Shown: positions 46,402 through 55,429 of the stretch, one piece after another | Numbering within the stretch: the stretch's first letter is position 1 | Layout of the letters: each line of letters opens with the position of its first letter | Source: Bifidobacterium aquikefiri | GTDB taxonomy: Bacteria; Actinomycetota; Actinomycetes; Actinomycetales; Bifidobacteriaceae | Assembly (NCBI RefSeq): GCF_002259795.1 | Contig: NZ_MWXA01000007.1 | Span: 1 to 64,000, forward strand | Length of the DNA stretch: 64,000 bases | Direction of reading: 5' to 3' | Program-made: the position numbers and the translations under genes | Notes under the pieces: model-generated | What the model was told of the DNA's origin: nothing | The model's database searches: none | The model's input: the letters and a program-made list of their open reading frames with translations, nothing else

Positions 46402-47466
46402 ATGCAGACACATCGGCGAACAATCATGAGTGGTAGTCGCAATCATGGAAGCGCCGTGTTTGCTCAGCATTCCAGATTTCGGCGGCTTTCAGCATCTTTC
46501 GCATCTTTTTTGACTGTCTTGGCTGTATTCACTTGCTCTGGCTGTGCTGGAGCCCCTGGCCTGAGCATGCGTCTGGCAGGCCGCGACGAAGGGCAGGACA
46601 CGCTGAGTTCCTGCGAGTCGGCTTTGAAATCCGCAACTGAAAACGATGCCGATTCTGCCCCCGGACTTCCTCTGATGCTGCGACGATATGCCGCACAGCA
46701 TGCGCAGGATGAATGGCTCGATGTTGCCGAATATTGCAGTGGCCGCTTCGCAGAGGGTTCACTTTCCAGCGCTTTGGCAGCATATCGCTATTATCAGCTT
46801 TCCCAACAGCGGGAAGATTCGACCGCTCCACACTCTGCACTAGCGCAGGACGGTTTGAATGAATCTGAGCTGTCATCTCTGGGCTTCGACTCATCAACTA
46901 TCACGGAGACGCAATCCTCTGCAATCGCACTGGCGGAGGATCGATCCGCATTTGCGTTAGAAATTCTTGCGGCTAAGAACGACAACGATTCGACCTTGCT
47001 CGCATTGAGCGATAACCAGAAAGCTGTGGCGCAAACTTTTGTTTCGGTGAATCCCAAGGCGGATGACCCGCGCGAAAAGGTATATTCAATCACTAATCTC
47101 CTCACCCACACGCAGACCATCGACGATGCGTCGACAGGATTGCTTGCGCCGACCGCCTCCGCCGTATTGATGAACTGCGCACGTGCCGAAATTGCGGCGC
47201 TCACTGCGAAAACTGCGCAGGATGAATCTTCGGGAGATGCGTCTTCGGATGATGGTTCTGCCTCGGATGCAGACACAGAGTCCGGCACAACAACTGCCAC
47301 AACGTCTGACGCAGCATCTGACACTGATTCAACTACCACCGATACAGCCAGCGCAACGCAACAAATGACCCGATTGGTTGCAGAACTCGTTGTGTTAAGG
47401 GCTTATCAGGCATTCAAGCTCGGATACCCCGCCTTCGAAGCCGCGATTTTTGCACCCACGAAATAA
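46402..47466 (+). CDS. Probable lipoprotein of unknown function
   Basis: 354 residues or fewer; a later start such as the ATG at 46426 is plausible. A signal peptide with a cysteine at 48 (CSGCAG) suggests a lipoprotein. The mature protein is mainly alpha-helical, with Ala/Ser-rich stretches and an acidic Ser/Asp/Thr-rich segment at about 270-315, then a final helix. No family recognised. It is divergent from nusA, with 75 bases between. Confidence 0.7.
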   Translation: MQTHRRTIMSGSRNHGSAVFAQHSRFRRLSASFASFLTVLAVFTCSGCAGAPGLSMRLAGRDEGQDTLSSCESALKSATENDADSAPGLPLMLRRYAAQHAQDEWLDVAEYCSGRFAEGSLSSALAAYRYYQLSQQREDSTAPHSALAQDGLNESELSSLGFDSSTITETQSSAIALAEDRSAFALEILAAKNDNDSTLLALSDNQKAVAQTFVSVNPKADDPREKVYSITNLLTHTQTIDDASTGLLAPTASAVLMNCARAEIAALTAKTAQDESSGDASSDDGSASDADTESGTTTATTSDAASDTDSTTTDTASATQQMTRLVAELVVLRAYQAFKLGYPAFEAAIFAPTK

Positions 47467-47800
47467 TCACCGGCGTCTCCCCCGATTCAGGGTCAATGTT
47501 GCCCCGGCCAGCCTAACTGTGATAACACGTTCTCACACAATCTCGAGAGTTAGCTGGCTCTTCACATTTTGGTGTGCATGATTCCGAGGATTCTTGAATG
47601 CCGTCGGCTGGCAATCCTGTATACCAGTCGCAGTCGCCTTCGATGTGCAATTCACGATACGAAAGCAACTGCCCTGCAGCCTATGATCTCGGTGGCGAGT
47701 TGTGAGCGTCTGCACGTCGTAGCATTGTGCCAAGTAAAGATTGACGGGGTGCAATGCTTGCCGTCCTAGCGCTGATAATCCGTCATCCTCGACTGGTCTG

Positions 47801-47912
47801 GTTATTTTGCGGCCGAATTTTGGAATTTGCCAAGTATTGCTGATTTCCACCGTTGGTATGAAGCCATTCTTGAAGGGTCGGAAGGCATATTTTCCGAAGG
47901 CAGGCAACAATT
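47801..47912. repeat. 108-bp interspersed element, copy 3, decayed right end
   Basis: The left end GTTATTTTGCGGCC and right end GGCAACAATTTAG correspond to the family but the right end has lost part of its AAAATAATT. The interior is recognisable (CCAAGTATTGCTGATTTCC). Confidence 0.65.
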
Positions 47913-48009
47913 TAGCCAAGGCGACCCCAGAGTGGTGGGACGGTCGCCGGCCGTCCCACATCTAGAGACAAGTCGTCTCAAATAATGGAATCTATGAAGG
48001 GATGCTGCT

Positions 48010-48118
48010 CAGCTTGCACTTTTGAGATCAGTTTTGCTACACGTTGCGTTTCGAGAGTTGCTTTTCAAGCAGATTCGAGAGAAAAGCGACTCATGAAGCG
48101 CAACGCGCGCTACATGCG
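48010..48118. repeat. Palindromic repeat, copy 2 (near tRNA-Ser CGA)
   Basis: Arms at 48042-48066 and 48081-48105 pair at 21 of 25 positions. The stretch before them resembles 28571-28600. It lies 3' of the second tRNA-Ser, as does copy 1 for the first. Confidence 0.6.
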
Positions 48119-48139
48119 CGGGGTTGGGGATAATAAAAC

Positions 48140-48175
48140 AGAAAGGGCCTTGAGCCGAAACTCAAAACCCTTGGC
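48140..48175 (-). terminator. Terminator of tRNA-Ser(CGA)
   Basis: Minus-strand stem AAGGGTTTTGAG / CTCAAGGCCCTT followed by TCTGTTTTATT. Confidence 0.7.
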
Positions 48176-48177
48176 GG

Positions 48178-48262
48178 CGGTTGAGGAGAGATTCGAACTC
48201 TCGGAGGTTTTCACCTCACACGCTTTCGAGGCGTGCTCCTTAGACCGCTCGGACACTCAACC
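48178..48262 (-). tRNA. tRNA-Ser(CGA)
   Basis: Acceptor GGTTGAG (48256-48262) pairs with CTCAACC (48179-48185). Anticodon arm CACGC-CTCGAAA-GCGTG gives anticodon CGA. It has a long variable arm and T-arm GAGTTCGAATCTC. CCA is not encoded. Confidence 0.95.
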
Positions 48263-48703
48263 AGTCACTTCTTTTCAGTCACTTCACTGCAAGCGCATCC
48301 ATCTTTCCAACAGATGCGGATTCGCAAAAGCAACTTTGCTATTATGCCACAGAGAGCCGACCACACGCCCGGTGACATATTGATTGCTCTCGACTGCACC
48401 GTTTTTCCGCTCTGCGTTTTCGGCTTACGCGTTCATCATGCATTTTGCTGCACGGGTATAACCTCAAACGAGCGTGGAATCTTTTCTCGTTTCGAAAAGC
48501 GATACGACGATTCGTGTCAATGCTCATTTGTCATTGTTCGATTATCATTGAGAAGAACTGATTTCCTCATGAGATCGAATCAGCCGGCGGTAGCCGCTAC
48601 CGGCATACCCCTGACTAGGACTTTAGCTGTTCCCCAGCTAGCATCGTGTGCCAAATCAGCTCCAACCCAGCAATGACTGAGACGTATGTGCGCTTATCGC
48701 CGC
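48263..48703. other. Intergenic region, no gene seen
   Basis: Promoter of tRNA-Ser(CGA) and space after truA. Short frames lack support. GCTAGCTGGGGAACAGCT near 48628-48645 is a weak hairpin that might end truA. Confidence 0.45.
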
Positions 48704-49642
48704 TCAATCATCCAGGCTGCGTTTCGCCTTGATGGCCGCTGCTCTGATTGCGAGTTCATCGTCAGGCGGATATTGCACGTGCTCCAGTGTCAGCCCGCAG
48801 GGTTCAATCGGTCCTGTTGACCCTTCACGCAGAGGGGTATTGATCTTTCTGCCAAACCATTCCTTGGTCCTCTTGCCAAGGCCGATACTCACGCAAGCAT
48901 TCGTGAGAGATCTGACCATATTGTGGGCGAATGCATCGGCAACGATGGTGAACATGATCATGCCAGGGAGTGAGAGGATGTTACTTTTGGTTCGGGCTAC
49001 TTCCTTGGTGCTGGTCGATGCTCGGAATTCGTCATTCTCAGGGATCGTGCGAATCCAGTGCGCTGACTTTACTTTTCGGATGGTTGTTCCGCCGGGATTG
49101 GCAGTTGCGAATGATCCGAAATCATGCAAGCCGATTATTAGTTGCACTGCATTGTCCATTGCCTCTACGTTAAGCGAGCCGCGGACGGTGAGTACGCAGT
49201 TTCGGAGCCTAGGATCGGCTTTGCAATTGCCATCAAAGATGCGATAGATGTAGGTGCGCTCGAGGGCGGAGAATCGTGCGTCGAAACCTTCGGGTGCCTG
49301 CGAAAGGCTCAGAATTGCAATGTCACTGGGAAGAATGTGTCGGAGCCGATGTTCGAGCGCGGAGATGCCGTCAAGGTTCAAGTATCCTACACAGTGCTGA
49401 AGCAGATTCTCATCAACGTCAAAATGTGTGACTTGATGAGCGGCGTGGACACCCGTGTCGGTTCGGCCGGCGACGGTAACGTGCAGTTTCTCGAAAGCAC
49501 CCATCTGATTCTCTCTGCGATGAATCAACAGGGTATTCAGGGCCTTTTCCAACTCCCCCTGCACGGTTCGTAGCCCAGGTTGCTTCGCCCACCCATGAAA
49601 TCCCGTCCCGTCATAGGCAATATCCATCCGAATTCGCATCAC
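48704..49642 (-). CDS. truA: tRNA pseudouridine(38-40) synthase TruA
   Basis: 312 residues with catalytic Asp62 in VAGRTDTGVHAAHQVTHF, DIAYDGTGFHGWAKQPG at the start and AFAHNMVRSLTNACVSIGLG near the end. It modifies uridines 38-40 in tRNA anticodon stems. In related genomes truA usually follows rplQ directly; here about 2.4 kb with two rightward genes and repeats has been placed in between. Confidence 0.95.
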   Translation of the reverse strand: MMRIRMDIAYDGTGFHGWAKQPGLRTVQGELEKALNTLLIHRRENQMGAFEKLHVTVAGRTDTGVHAAHQVTHFDVDENLLQHCVGYLNLDGISALEHRLRHILPSDIAILSLSQAPEGFDARFSALERTYIYRIFDGNCKADPRLRNCVLTVRGSLNVEAMDNAVQLIIGLHDFGSFATANPGGTTIRKVKSAHWIRTIPENDEFRASTSTKEVARTKSNILSLPGMIMFTIVADAFAHNMVRSLTNACVSIGLGKRTKEWFGRKINTPLREGSTGPIEPCGLTLEHVQYPPDDELAIRAAAIKAKRSLDD

Positions 49643-49775
49643 GCTCCATATTTTCTCATAACTACCGCTTTGCGCAAACGAGATTCTAGGTTTTGCGAAC
49701 TCTATCAGATATAAAAGTCACAAACTGGGTTGTACACTTGATGAAGCTCACTTGATGAAGCTCCAAAAACTTGTT

Positions 49776-49785
49776 GAAACGTTTC
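49776..49785. promoter_or_regulatory. GAAACGTTTC palindrome upstream of the acetyltransferase
   Basis: A perfect 10-bp palindrome (with TT on the left and GA on the right) of the CpG-centred type bound by many LacI-family regulators, 85 bases before the next gene. Sequence match only. Confidence 0.25.
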
Positions 49786-49869
49786 GATGCTGGCACAGCA
49801 GCGTGACGTTGCGTGCCACCGACAATCATCTTAAGATAAGCGCGACGACGGAATTGGAGGCGCACGACA

Positions 49870-50373
49870 TTGACCGTGACATTTGACTACGCAACGCGTG
49901 CCGATCTGCCTGCCATCGTCCATATTTACAACGAAATCATTCCCAGCCGCCTAGCGACCGCAGACCTGGAACCCATTTCAGTTGCCTCACGAGAAAACTG
50001 GTTTCAGTCCTTCGATTCCGCAACCCGGCCGCTTTGGGTGATAAAGGATGGGAACAGGATTGCCGGCTGGGTCGGTCTCGAATCGTTTTATGGCAGGCCG
50101 GCCTATCATCAAACGGCGGAAATCAGCCTTTACATCGATGCAGATTTCCGTCATCAAGGGCTTGGTCAGCAATCACTGGACCATGTGTTCGCCCAAATGC
50201 CACGATTGGGACTGCAAAGCATCGTTGCGTTTATCTTTAGCCACAATGCACCCAGCCAGGGCCTGTTCAGAAAGAACAGCTTCGAAACCTGGGGACACCT
50301 ACCGAAAATCGCTGAAATGGACGGCAAGCTGCGGAGTCTGGATATTCTCGGCTGGCAGTCGAAGACCGAGTGA
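49870..50373 (+). CDS. GNAT acetyltransferase, phosphinothricin acetyltransferase-like
   Basis: 167 residues from the TTG at 49870, supported by GGAGG 9 bases upstream. Motifs: DYATRADLPAIVHIYNEII at the start, GWVGLESFYGRPAYHQTAEI, SLYIDADFRHQGLGQQSLDH (acetyl-CoA loop R-x-x-G-x-G) and FSHNAPSQGLFRKNSFETWG. It would acetylate an amino group of a small molecule such as an amino acid analogue. The true substrate is not known. Confidence 0.88.
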   Translation: MTVTFDYATRADLPAIVHIYNEIIPSRLATADLEPISVASRENWFQSFDSATRPLWVIKDGNRIAGWVGLESFYGRPAYHQTAEISLYIDADFRHQGLGQQSLDHVFAQMPRLGLQSIVAFIFSHNAPSQGLFRKNSFETWGHLPKIAEMDGKLRSLDILGWQSKTE

Positions 50374-51007
50374 GCAAATGCAAGCAGTTCGTTATGGTCT
50401 GTCTCTATTGCCCGTTCTATTAATTGGCTCATGTCACAACTTCCGCTTCAGTATGCGTCCTCGGCGCCGCAAGTGAGCAGGCTGCAACACCGGCTATCCT
50501 ACCTCTCAGCGACTTAGTCAATGCTGTATTTGCCGCTGCAAAATTTCCACCGTGCAGCAGATCCACTACGCTCCCTATCGTAGCGAGGCTGATCCGTCCT
50601 TTTTATGCTTAAATGCAGCCCATTATTATGCTCCTGGCTCTCACGAGGTGCCTCATTTAAGGATGAGCGGGAAATTGTCTATGAGATACGTGCGATTCCC
50701 TGATAAGATTCGGAATTCTGGACTTCAATGGAACATTATTCCTCTCATGATGCTAATTCTTTCTCTCTGTACACGAGAACGGCCAGCAAACTGCCTCTCC
50801 TCCACTGTTTGAATTTATTTTGCGGCCTGTTTCTGAAAGAAGTTGAGTATTGACGGTTTTCCGTGTTGGTATTTCAACGTTTTTACTCGGTGATTTTAAA
50901 ACCAGGCCGCAAAATAATTATCCCGGGTTGAATAAACCGAAATTCGACATTCGACCACACGAGTGGGCTGCTTTGCGACTGGAAAAATGTGCAGTTAGCC
51001 TTTTGCG
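50374..51007. other. Intergenic region (about 630 bases) with copy 4 of the 108-bp element
   Basis: Apart from the element at 50812-50919 no feature is supported. Confidence 0.5.
50812..50919. repeat. 108-bp interspersed element, copy 4
   Basis: Ends AATTTATTTTGCGGCC and GGCCGCAAAATAATT, with the GCGGCC variant at both ends. The interior shares TATTTCAACG with copies 1 and 5. Confidence 0.8.
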
Positions 51008-51856
51008 ATGATAAATTTTCGTGACTTCACTGCAGATCAGAAACATAACTTCAATGTGGAAGCCGAGCGCTGCGCGGATATTGCGCGGCGGTCACGTAAC
51101 GACGTGACTTTTTGTGGTCTGAGTGCAGTGCGTCTTTTGGGCATTACCGAACCGAAATACAAAAGGAAGATGGATACAGCAGTTCAGGTTTGCGTGCATA
51201 AACCAGGTCAGAGAACCCGTCTCACGGGTGTGCACTTCATAATGTGGACCTTGCCTTTCAACACTGAAAGCATTCAATTCGGCGAAGACGTGATCGAAGT
51301 CGTTGATCCGGTGACAGCGGCGGCACAGCTTCTCCGATATGTTGAAAAAGAAGAAGCGGTTGTCCTATTTGACGCTTTGCTCTGTCGAAATGCCCGAAAC
51401 CGCGAGCAAACCTTGAATGACCTCCATGAGCTGCTTCATGTCGCGCAAAGATTCCCCGGAAAATTGAAGGGCCAGTGGGCATTGCAATATACGCGTGAAG
51501 GTACTGACTCGGCGATGGAATCAAGATTGCGACTCAAACTGGTTACCAATGGGTTCCAATGCCCCGTTGTCAATCATCAGATTGTTCATCCTCAGACAAG
51601 AGAAATCTGGTTTGCTGATCTTGCTTATCCGGAGCTCAGAATTGCAATTGAATATCAGGGTTTCGATTTTCATTCGTCGCGGGCAAGTCTTGCGCATGAC
51701 AGTCGGAAAGTAACCGCCTTGCAAGGCACAGACTGGAACGTTCTTCCCATAACCTACGAGGAAATCAGCAGCGAAATGGCTTGGAATCGCTTTGTGGACA
51801 CTCTCACGACGCTGATGAGGGCTCGAAATGCCTCGGAAAATTATTTTGTTGCCTGA
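51008..51856 (+). CDS. DUF559-like (PD-(D/E)xK fold) protein, unknown role
   Basis: 282 residues. The N-terminal 200 residues are similar in style to AbiEi-like proteins of actinobacteria (YTREGTDSAMESRLRLKL follows them). The C-terminal 90 residues resemble DUF559/Vsr-type nuclease folds: ADLAYPELRIAIEYQG, then DSRKVTALQGTDWNVLPITY. The catalytic pattern would be Asp in ADLAYP and Glu in IAIEYQG. The last residues ENYFVA and the stop come from copy 5 of the 108-bp element, so the 3' end was altered by its insertion. It is a possible defence-related gene, though no partner antitoxin or system is nearby. Confidence 0.7.
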   Translation: MINFRDFTADQKHNFNVEAERCADIARRSRNDVTFCGLSAVRLLGITEPKYKRKMDTAVQVCVHKPGQRTRLTGVHFIMWTLPFNTESIQFGEDVIEVVDPVTAAAQLLRYVEKEEAVVLFDALLCRNARNREQTLNDLHELLHVAQRFPGKLKGQWALQYTREGTDSAMESRLRLKLVTNGFQCPVVNHQIVHPQTREIWFADLAYPELRIAIEYQGFDFHSSRASLAHDSRKVTALQGTDWNVLPITYEEISSEMAWNRFVDTLTTLMRARNASENYFVA

Positions 51857-51946
51857 TTTGAGGAAATAGCGAGTATAAGCCCGATTCCGCTACGCCATTT
51901 CAACGCTTTTCGAGGGAGATATAAAACCACTGGCAACAAAATAATG
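51839..51946. repeat. 108-bp interspersed element, copy 5, overlapping a gene end
   Basis: Ends AATTATTTTGTTGCC and GGCAACAAAATAAT. The first 18 bases include the stop codon of the DUF559-like gene (51854-51856). Confidence 0.8.
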
Positions 51947-52022
51947 GCTGACACCATTTTTTGGTGTCAGCCATTATTTTGTTGTTGTGTTTCACTCAAT
52001 TTTGAGTGAAACACAACAGTTT
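51944..52022. terminator. Two consecutive perfect hairpins between rplQ and the DUF559-like gene
   Basis: ATGGCTGACACCA / TGGTGTCAGCCAT (51944-51974) and TTGTGTTTCACTCAA / TTGAGTGAAACACAA (51986-52017), the latter followed by CAGTTTTT on the plus strand. They can end the rightward gene and, on the other strand, the ribosomal cluster. Confidence 0.75.
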
Positions 52023-52036
52023 TTAGAGATCAGAGA

Positions 52037-52693
52037 TTACTTCTCGGCCTTTGTGTCAGCTGATTCGGCATCCTCTGCCTCATCGGCGTCTTCCTCGGCC
52101 TGGTCAGCTGCCTCATCGGCAGACTTCGCATCCTTTTCAAGGTCGACGGCAGCCTTGTCGGCATCGGCAACATCGGTGTCGGTTTCGTTAGCATCGACAG
52201 CCTCGTTCACCGCATCATCAGCCGCACCCTCGACGATCGCTGCCTCTGTTGCGTCTGCAACCTCAGCGGCTTCATCCTTGGCTGCAACCTTTGTCGCTGC
52301 TTCAGCTTCCTTTACAGTCGCCTGCTTGGCCGACACTGGCTCGGTAACAAGTTCAATGACGGCCTGAGGCGCATTGTCTCCGTGACGTGCAGGAATGCGC
52401 ACAATGCGGGTATAACCACCCTCGCGCTGCTCCATTTGCTCAGCAATCTGAGTGAACAGAAGGTGGACAATGGACTTGTTGCGAATGACGCGCATAACAC
52501 GACGACGTGAGTGAAGATCTCCGCGCTTTGCGAAGGTGATCAGGCGTTCCGCCACTGGGCGAAGGCACTTTGCCTTCTGCAATGTGGTGGTAATGCGACC
52601 GTGCATGAATAGGCTCGTCGACATATTGGCGAGCATCAGGCGCTCATGTGCTGGGCTTGAAGCCAGACGTGGCCCTTGCTTTGGTCTTGGCAT
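52037..52693 (-). CDS. rplQ: 50S ribosomal protein L17 with acidic tail
   Basis: 218 residues. The first 120 are normal L17 ([56 protein letters not shown]). The last 95 residues are almost only Ala, Asp, Glu, Lys and Val, with little structure expected. Shorter Ala-rich tails occur in related organisms. It lies near the peptide exit tunnel. A hairpin with a TTCG loop separates it from rpoA. Confidence 0.97.
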   Translation of the reverse strand: MPRPKQGPRLASSPAHERLMLANMSTSLFMHGRITTTLQKAKCLRPVAERLITFAKRGDLHSRRRVMRVIRNKSIVHLLFTQIAEQMEQREGGYTRIVRIPARHGDNAPQAVIELVTEPVSAKQATVKEAEAATKVAAKDEAAEVADATEAAIVEGAADDAVNEAVDANETDTDVADADKAAVDLEKDAKSADEAADQAEEDADEAEDAESADTKAEK

Positions 52694-52803
52694 GTGAATT
52701 CTCCTTATGTGTCCCGCATTCAGGTGGGCATCAGCCCGAACGTCCGAAAACAGAACGATTAAACAAAAACGGTTACGATCCCACCGTCGAAAACAGCAGC
52801 ATC

Positions 52804-52825
52804 GGTCGGGAGCGAACTCCCGACC
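52804..52825 (-). promoter_or_regulatory. Stable 9-bp hairpin with UUCG loop between rpoA and rplQ
   Basis: Minus strand: GGTCGGGAG-TTCG-CTCCCGACC, directly after the rpoA stop. No T-run follows, so it is more likely a processing or stability element than a terminator. Confidence 0.55.
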
Positions 52826-52831
52826 AAAAAA

Positions 52832-53827
52832 CTACTCGTCTTCAGGCGAGAAGAAAGTGCCGCCTTCGAGGTTACTGGTATCGAAACCAAGCGGCGATGC
52901 CTTGAGAGACAGACCCATGGTCTGCAACTTCTCTTTAACCTCGTCAATTGACTTCATACCAAAATTGCGAATATCGAGCAGATCCTGCTCTGTGTGCGAT
53001 ACAAGCTCGCCTATGGTGTGAATGCCTTCACGCTTCAGGCAGTTGTATGAGCGTTGCGTCAGATTGAGGTCTTCAATCGGAACAGCCATCTCTGGGTTGG
53101 TTTCCTCAACCACAGGAGCTGGGCCTACTTCGACACCTTCAGCCTGAGTATTCAACTCACGGCAGAGTCCGAAGAGCTCAACCAGCGTCGATCCTGCAGA
53201 AGCTACGGCATCGCGCGGCGAAATCGCCGGCTTCGTCTCAACATCAAGAATCAAACGGTCGAAATCGGTGCGCTGCTCGACACGAGTTGCCTCAACCTTG
53301 TAGGTGACCTTAAGAACAGGAGAATAGATCGAATCGACCGGAATGCGGCCAATCTCGTCATTATCCTGCTTGTTCATCTGCGCTGGAACATATCCACGGC
53401 CGCGCTCAACGGTGAACTCAATCTCGAGTTCGCCATCATCAGCAAGGTTTGCGATATGCAGATCAGGATTTGCAATCACAACGCCAGCTGGTGGTGTGAT
53501 GTCTCCTGCCTTTGCCTCGCCCTTGCCGCTCTTTCGCAGATACATAACGACTGGCTCGTCATACTCACTGGTAAGAACGATGCCCTTGATGTTCAGCATG
53601 ATCTCGGTAACATCCTCTTCCACGCCTGGCAGAGTGGTGAACTCATGCAGGGCACCAGAGATCCTTACCGATGTAACCGCGGCACCAGGGATTGAGCTCA
53701 GGAGGGTACGGCGCAGGGAATTACCCAGCGTGTAGCCGAATCCTGGCTCAAGTGGCTCGATGGTGAAGCGTGAACGCTGAGCATTGACTACTTCTTCATT
53801 CAGTGTCGGACGCTGTGCAATAAGCAC
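52832..53827 (-). CDS. rpoA: RNA polymerase alpha subunit
   Basis: 331 residues. N-terminal dimerisation domain ([20 protein letters not shown]), flexible linker near 235-250, and C-terminal domain ([34 protein letters not shown]) that contacts promoters and activators. In the usual place downstream of rpsK. Confidence 0.98.
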   Translation of the reverse strand: MLIAQRPTLNEEVVNAQRSRFTIEPLEPGFGYTLGNSLRRTLLSSIPGAAVTSVRISGALHEFTTLPGVEEDVTEIMLNIKGIVLTSEYDEPVVMYLRKSGKGEAKAGDITPPAGVVIANPDLHIANLADDGELEIEFTVERGRGYVPAQMNKQDNDEIGRIPVDSIYSPVLKVTYKVEATRVEQRTDFDRLILDVETKPAISPRDAVASAGSTLVELFGLCRELNTQAEGVEVGPAPVVEETNPEMAVPIEDLNLTQRSYNCLKREGIHTIGELVSHTEQDLLDIRNFGMKSIDEVKEKLQTMGLSLKASPLGFDTSNLEGGTFFSPEDE

Positions 53828-53902
53828 TGTGTTATCCTTTCAGCTCCAACCGATGGTGCACTCACCGGTTTTCGCGGGTGGATTGATGGTTTCCTAAGTG
53901 CT

Positions 53903-54301
53903 TCAGACGCGACGACGCTTTGGAGGACGGACGCCGTTATGCGCTTGTGGGGTGACGTCAGAGATGGAACCGACTTCGAGGCCGGCTGACTGGAGAGAAC
54001 GAATTGCCGTCTCGCGACCTGAACCTGGTCCCTTGACGAACACATCCACCTTCTTCACGCCGTGCTCCTGTGCCTTGCGGGCAGCGGATTCCGCAGCCAT
54101 TCCAGCTGCGTATGGCGTTGACTTTCGTGAACCCTTGAAACCGACATCGCCACCCGATGCCCAAGCGACGACAGCGCCGGATGGATCTGTGATGGAGATG
54201 ATGGTGTTGTTAAATGTTGACTTGATGTGCGCCTGCCCCACCGGAACGGATTTGCGATCCCGACGGCGAGGTTTGCGTACGGCTTGCTTGGCAGCTGCCA
54301 T
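53903..54301 (-). CDS. rpsK: 30S ribosomal protein S11
   Basis: 132 residues; [34 protein letters not shown] and the C-terminal PKRRRV are diagnostic. It sits on the 30S platform. A 75-base gap separates it from rpoA. Confidence 0.98.
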   Translation of the reverse strand: MAAAKQAVRKPRRRDRKSVPVGQAHIKSTFNNTIISITDPSGAVVAWASGGDVGFKGSRKSTPYAAGMAAESAARKAQEHGVKKVDVFVKGPGSGRETAIRSLQSAGLEVGSISDVTPQAHNGVRPPKRRRV

Positions 54302-54404
54302 GAACCCTCGTTTCCTAAATACGAATGACTTTAATTGTCCGTGATTATTGATTGCGAACGATGGAGTCTGTGTTGACGCTCCGTGGCTCGAATCAAGGCG
54401 TCAA

Positions 54405-54782
54405 TTACTTAACAGCCTTTTTCTTCCCGGCTACAGTACGCTTCGGACCCTTGCGTGTACGCGCATTGGTCTTCGTACGCTGACCACGTACTGGGAGTCC
54501 TCTACGGTGACGCTGACCCTGATAGCTGTTGATCTGGATCTTTCGACGGATATCTGCATCAATTTCACGACGCAGATCGCCTTCGATCTTGTAGTTTTCT
54601 TCGAGATAATCACGCAGCGTAATGAGCTGCTCATCCGTGAGATCTTTAACGCGGGTATCCGGATTGATTCCGGTTGCTGCCAGTGTTTCATCTGCGCGTG
54701 TGCGTCCTACACCGAAAATATAGGTGAGGGCAATTTCAATGCGCTTCTCATTGGGGATGTCGACTCCGGCAAGTCTTGCCAT
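54405..54782 (-). CDS. rpsM: 30S ribosomal protein S13
   Basis: 125 residues; [34 protein letters not shown] and the basic tail [14 protein letters not shown]. It lies in the 30S head and contacts the 50S subunit. Confidence 0.98.
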   Translation of the reverse strand: MARLAGVDIPNEKRIEIALTYIFGVGRTRADETLAATGINPDTRVKDLTDEQLITLRDYLEENYKIEGDLRREIDADIRRKIQINSYQGQRHRRGLPVRGQRTKTNARTRKGPKRTVAGKKKAVK

Positions 54783-54971
54783 TGCGATTCCTTCTTATTC
54801 TCCGTAGGTTGTGCACCAAGTCCTCCGGTTTCCCGGCCCGAGCCTACGTACCCGGGGTTCAGCTGTGTGACTAGTCCTTGTGAAATCTGATTCGTTTCTC
54901 ACGAATCAGCTCATTTGACTGCCCGCTCGCTGTGGCTTAGCGCCTTTTCTGTTATGCCGCTGGAAATCTAC

Positions 54972-55085
54972 TCAGCCTTGGCGCTGTTTATGGCGCGGAT
55001 TGGAGCAGATCACCATGACGCGGCCGTGACGACGAATCACGCGGCAATTCTCGCAGATTCTCTTCACACTAGGGCTGACCTTCAT
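54972..55085 (-). CDS. rpmJ: 50S ribosomal protein L36
   Basis: 37 residues: [20 protein letters not shown] then [17 protein letters not shown]. It has the zinc-binding pattern Cys-x2-Cys...Cys...His of the zinc form. It lies 20 bases after infA and 190 before rpsM. Confidence 0.97.
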   Translation of the reverse strand: MKVSPSVKRICENCRVIRRHGRVMVICSNPRHKQRQG

Positions 55086-55105
55086 GGTTTTCCTTTGCTT
55101 GTACC

Positions 55106-55324
55106 TTACTTGTAACGGTACGTAATACGTCCACGGTTCAAATCGTATGGACTCATTTCAAGCACTACACGATCCTGCGGAAGGATACGGATATAGTTTT
55201 TCCGCACTTTCCCTGAAATCGTGGCGAGTACAATGTGTTTGTTCTCAAGCTCGACCCTGAACATCGCGTTAGGCAATGCCTCAACAACCCGACCTTCGAC
55301 TTCAATCACACCGTCTTTTGCCAT
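55106..55324 (-). CDS. infA: Translation initiation factor IF-1
   Basis: 72 residues with an S1-like OB fold: [57 protein letters not shown]. It blocks the A site during initiation. It is the first visible gene of the cluster; upstream of it is repeat DNA, so it probably has its own promoter at about 55325-55400. Confidence 0.98.
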   Translation of the reverse strand: MAKDGVIEVEGRVVEALPNAMFRVELENKHIVLATISGKVRKNYIRILPQDRVVLEMSPYDLNRGRITYRYK

Positions 55325-55429
55325 GAGCCCCTATCCGTTCTATGGATGAATTACTACGTCATGTCCGAAGACACACCAAATTGCTAATATACCAGATTAG
55401 GTGTATTTTTCCACCTCGGCGTGTCAGAC

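Larger units (their letters stand above)
47467..48121. other. Intergenic region with two repeat families, no gene
   Basis: Contains copy 3 of the 108-bp element and a palindromic repeat matching that beside the other tRNA-Ser. No gene is supported. Confidence 0.55.

Noticed and set aside
47533-47961. 142-codon minus-strand frame
   Set aside because: Crosses copy 3 of the 108-bp element and has no recognisable content.
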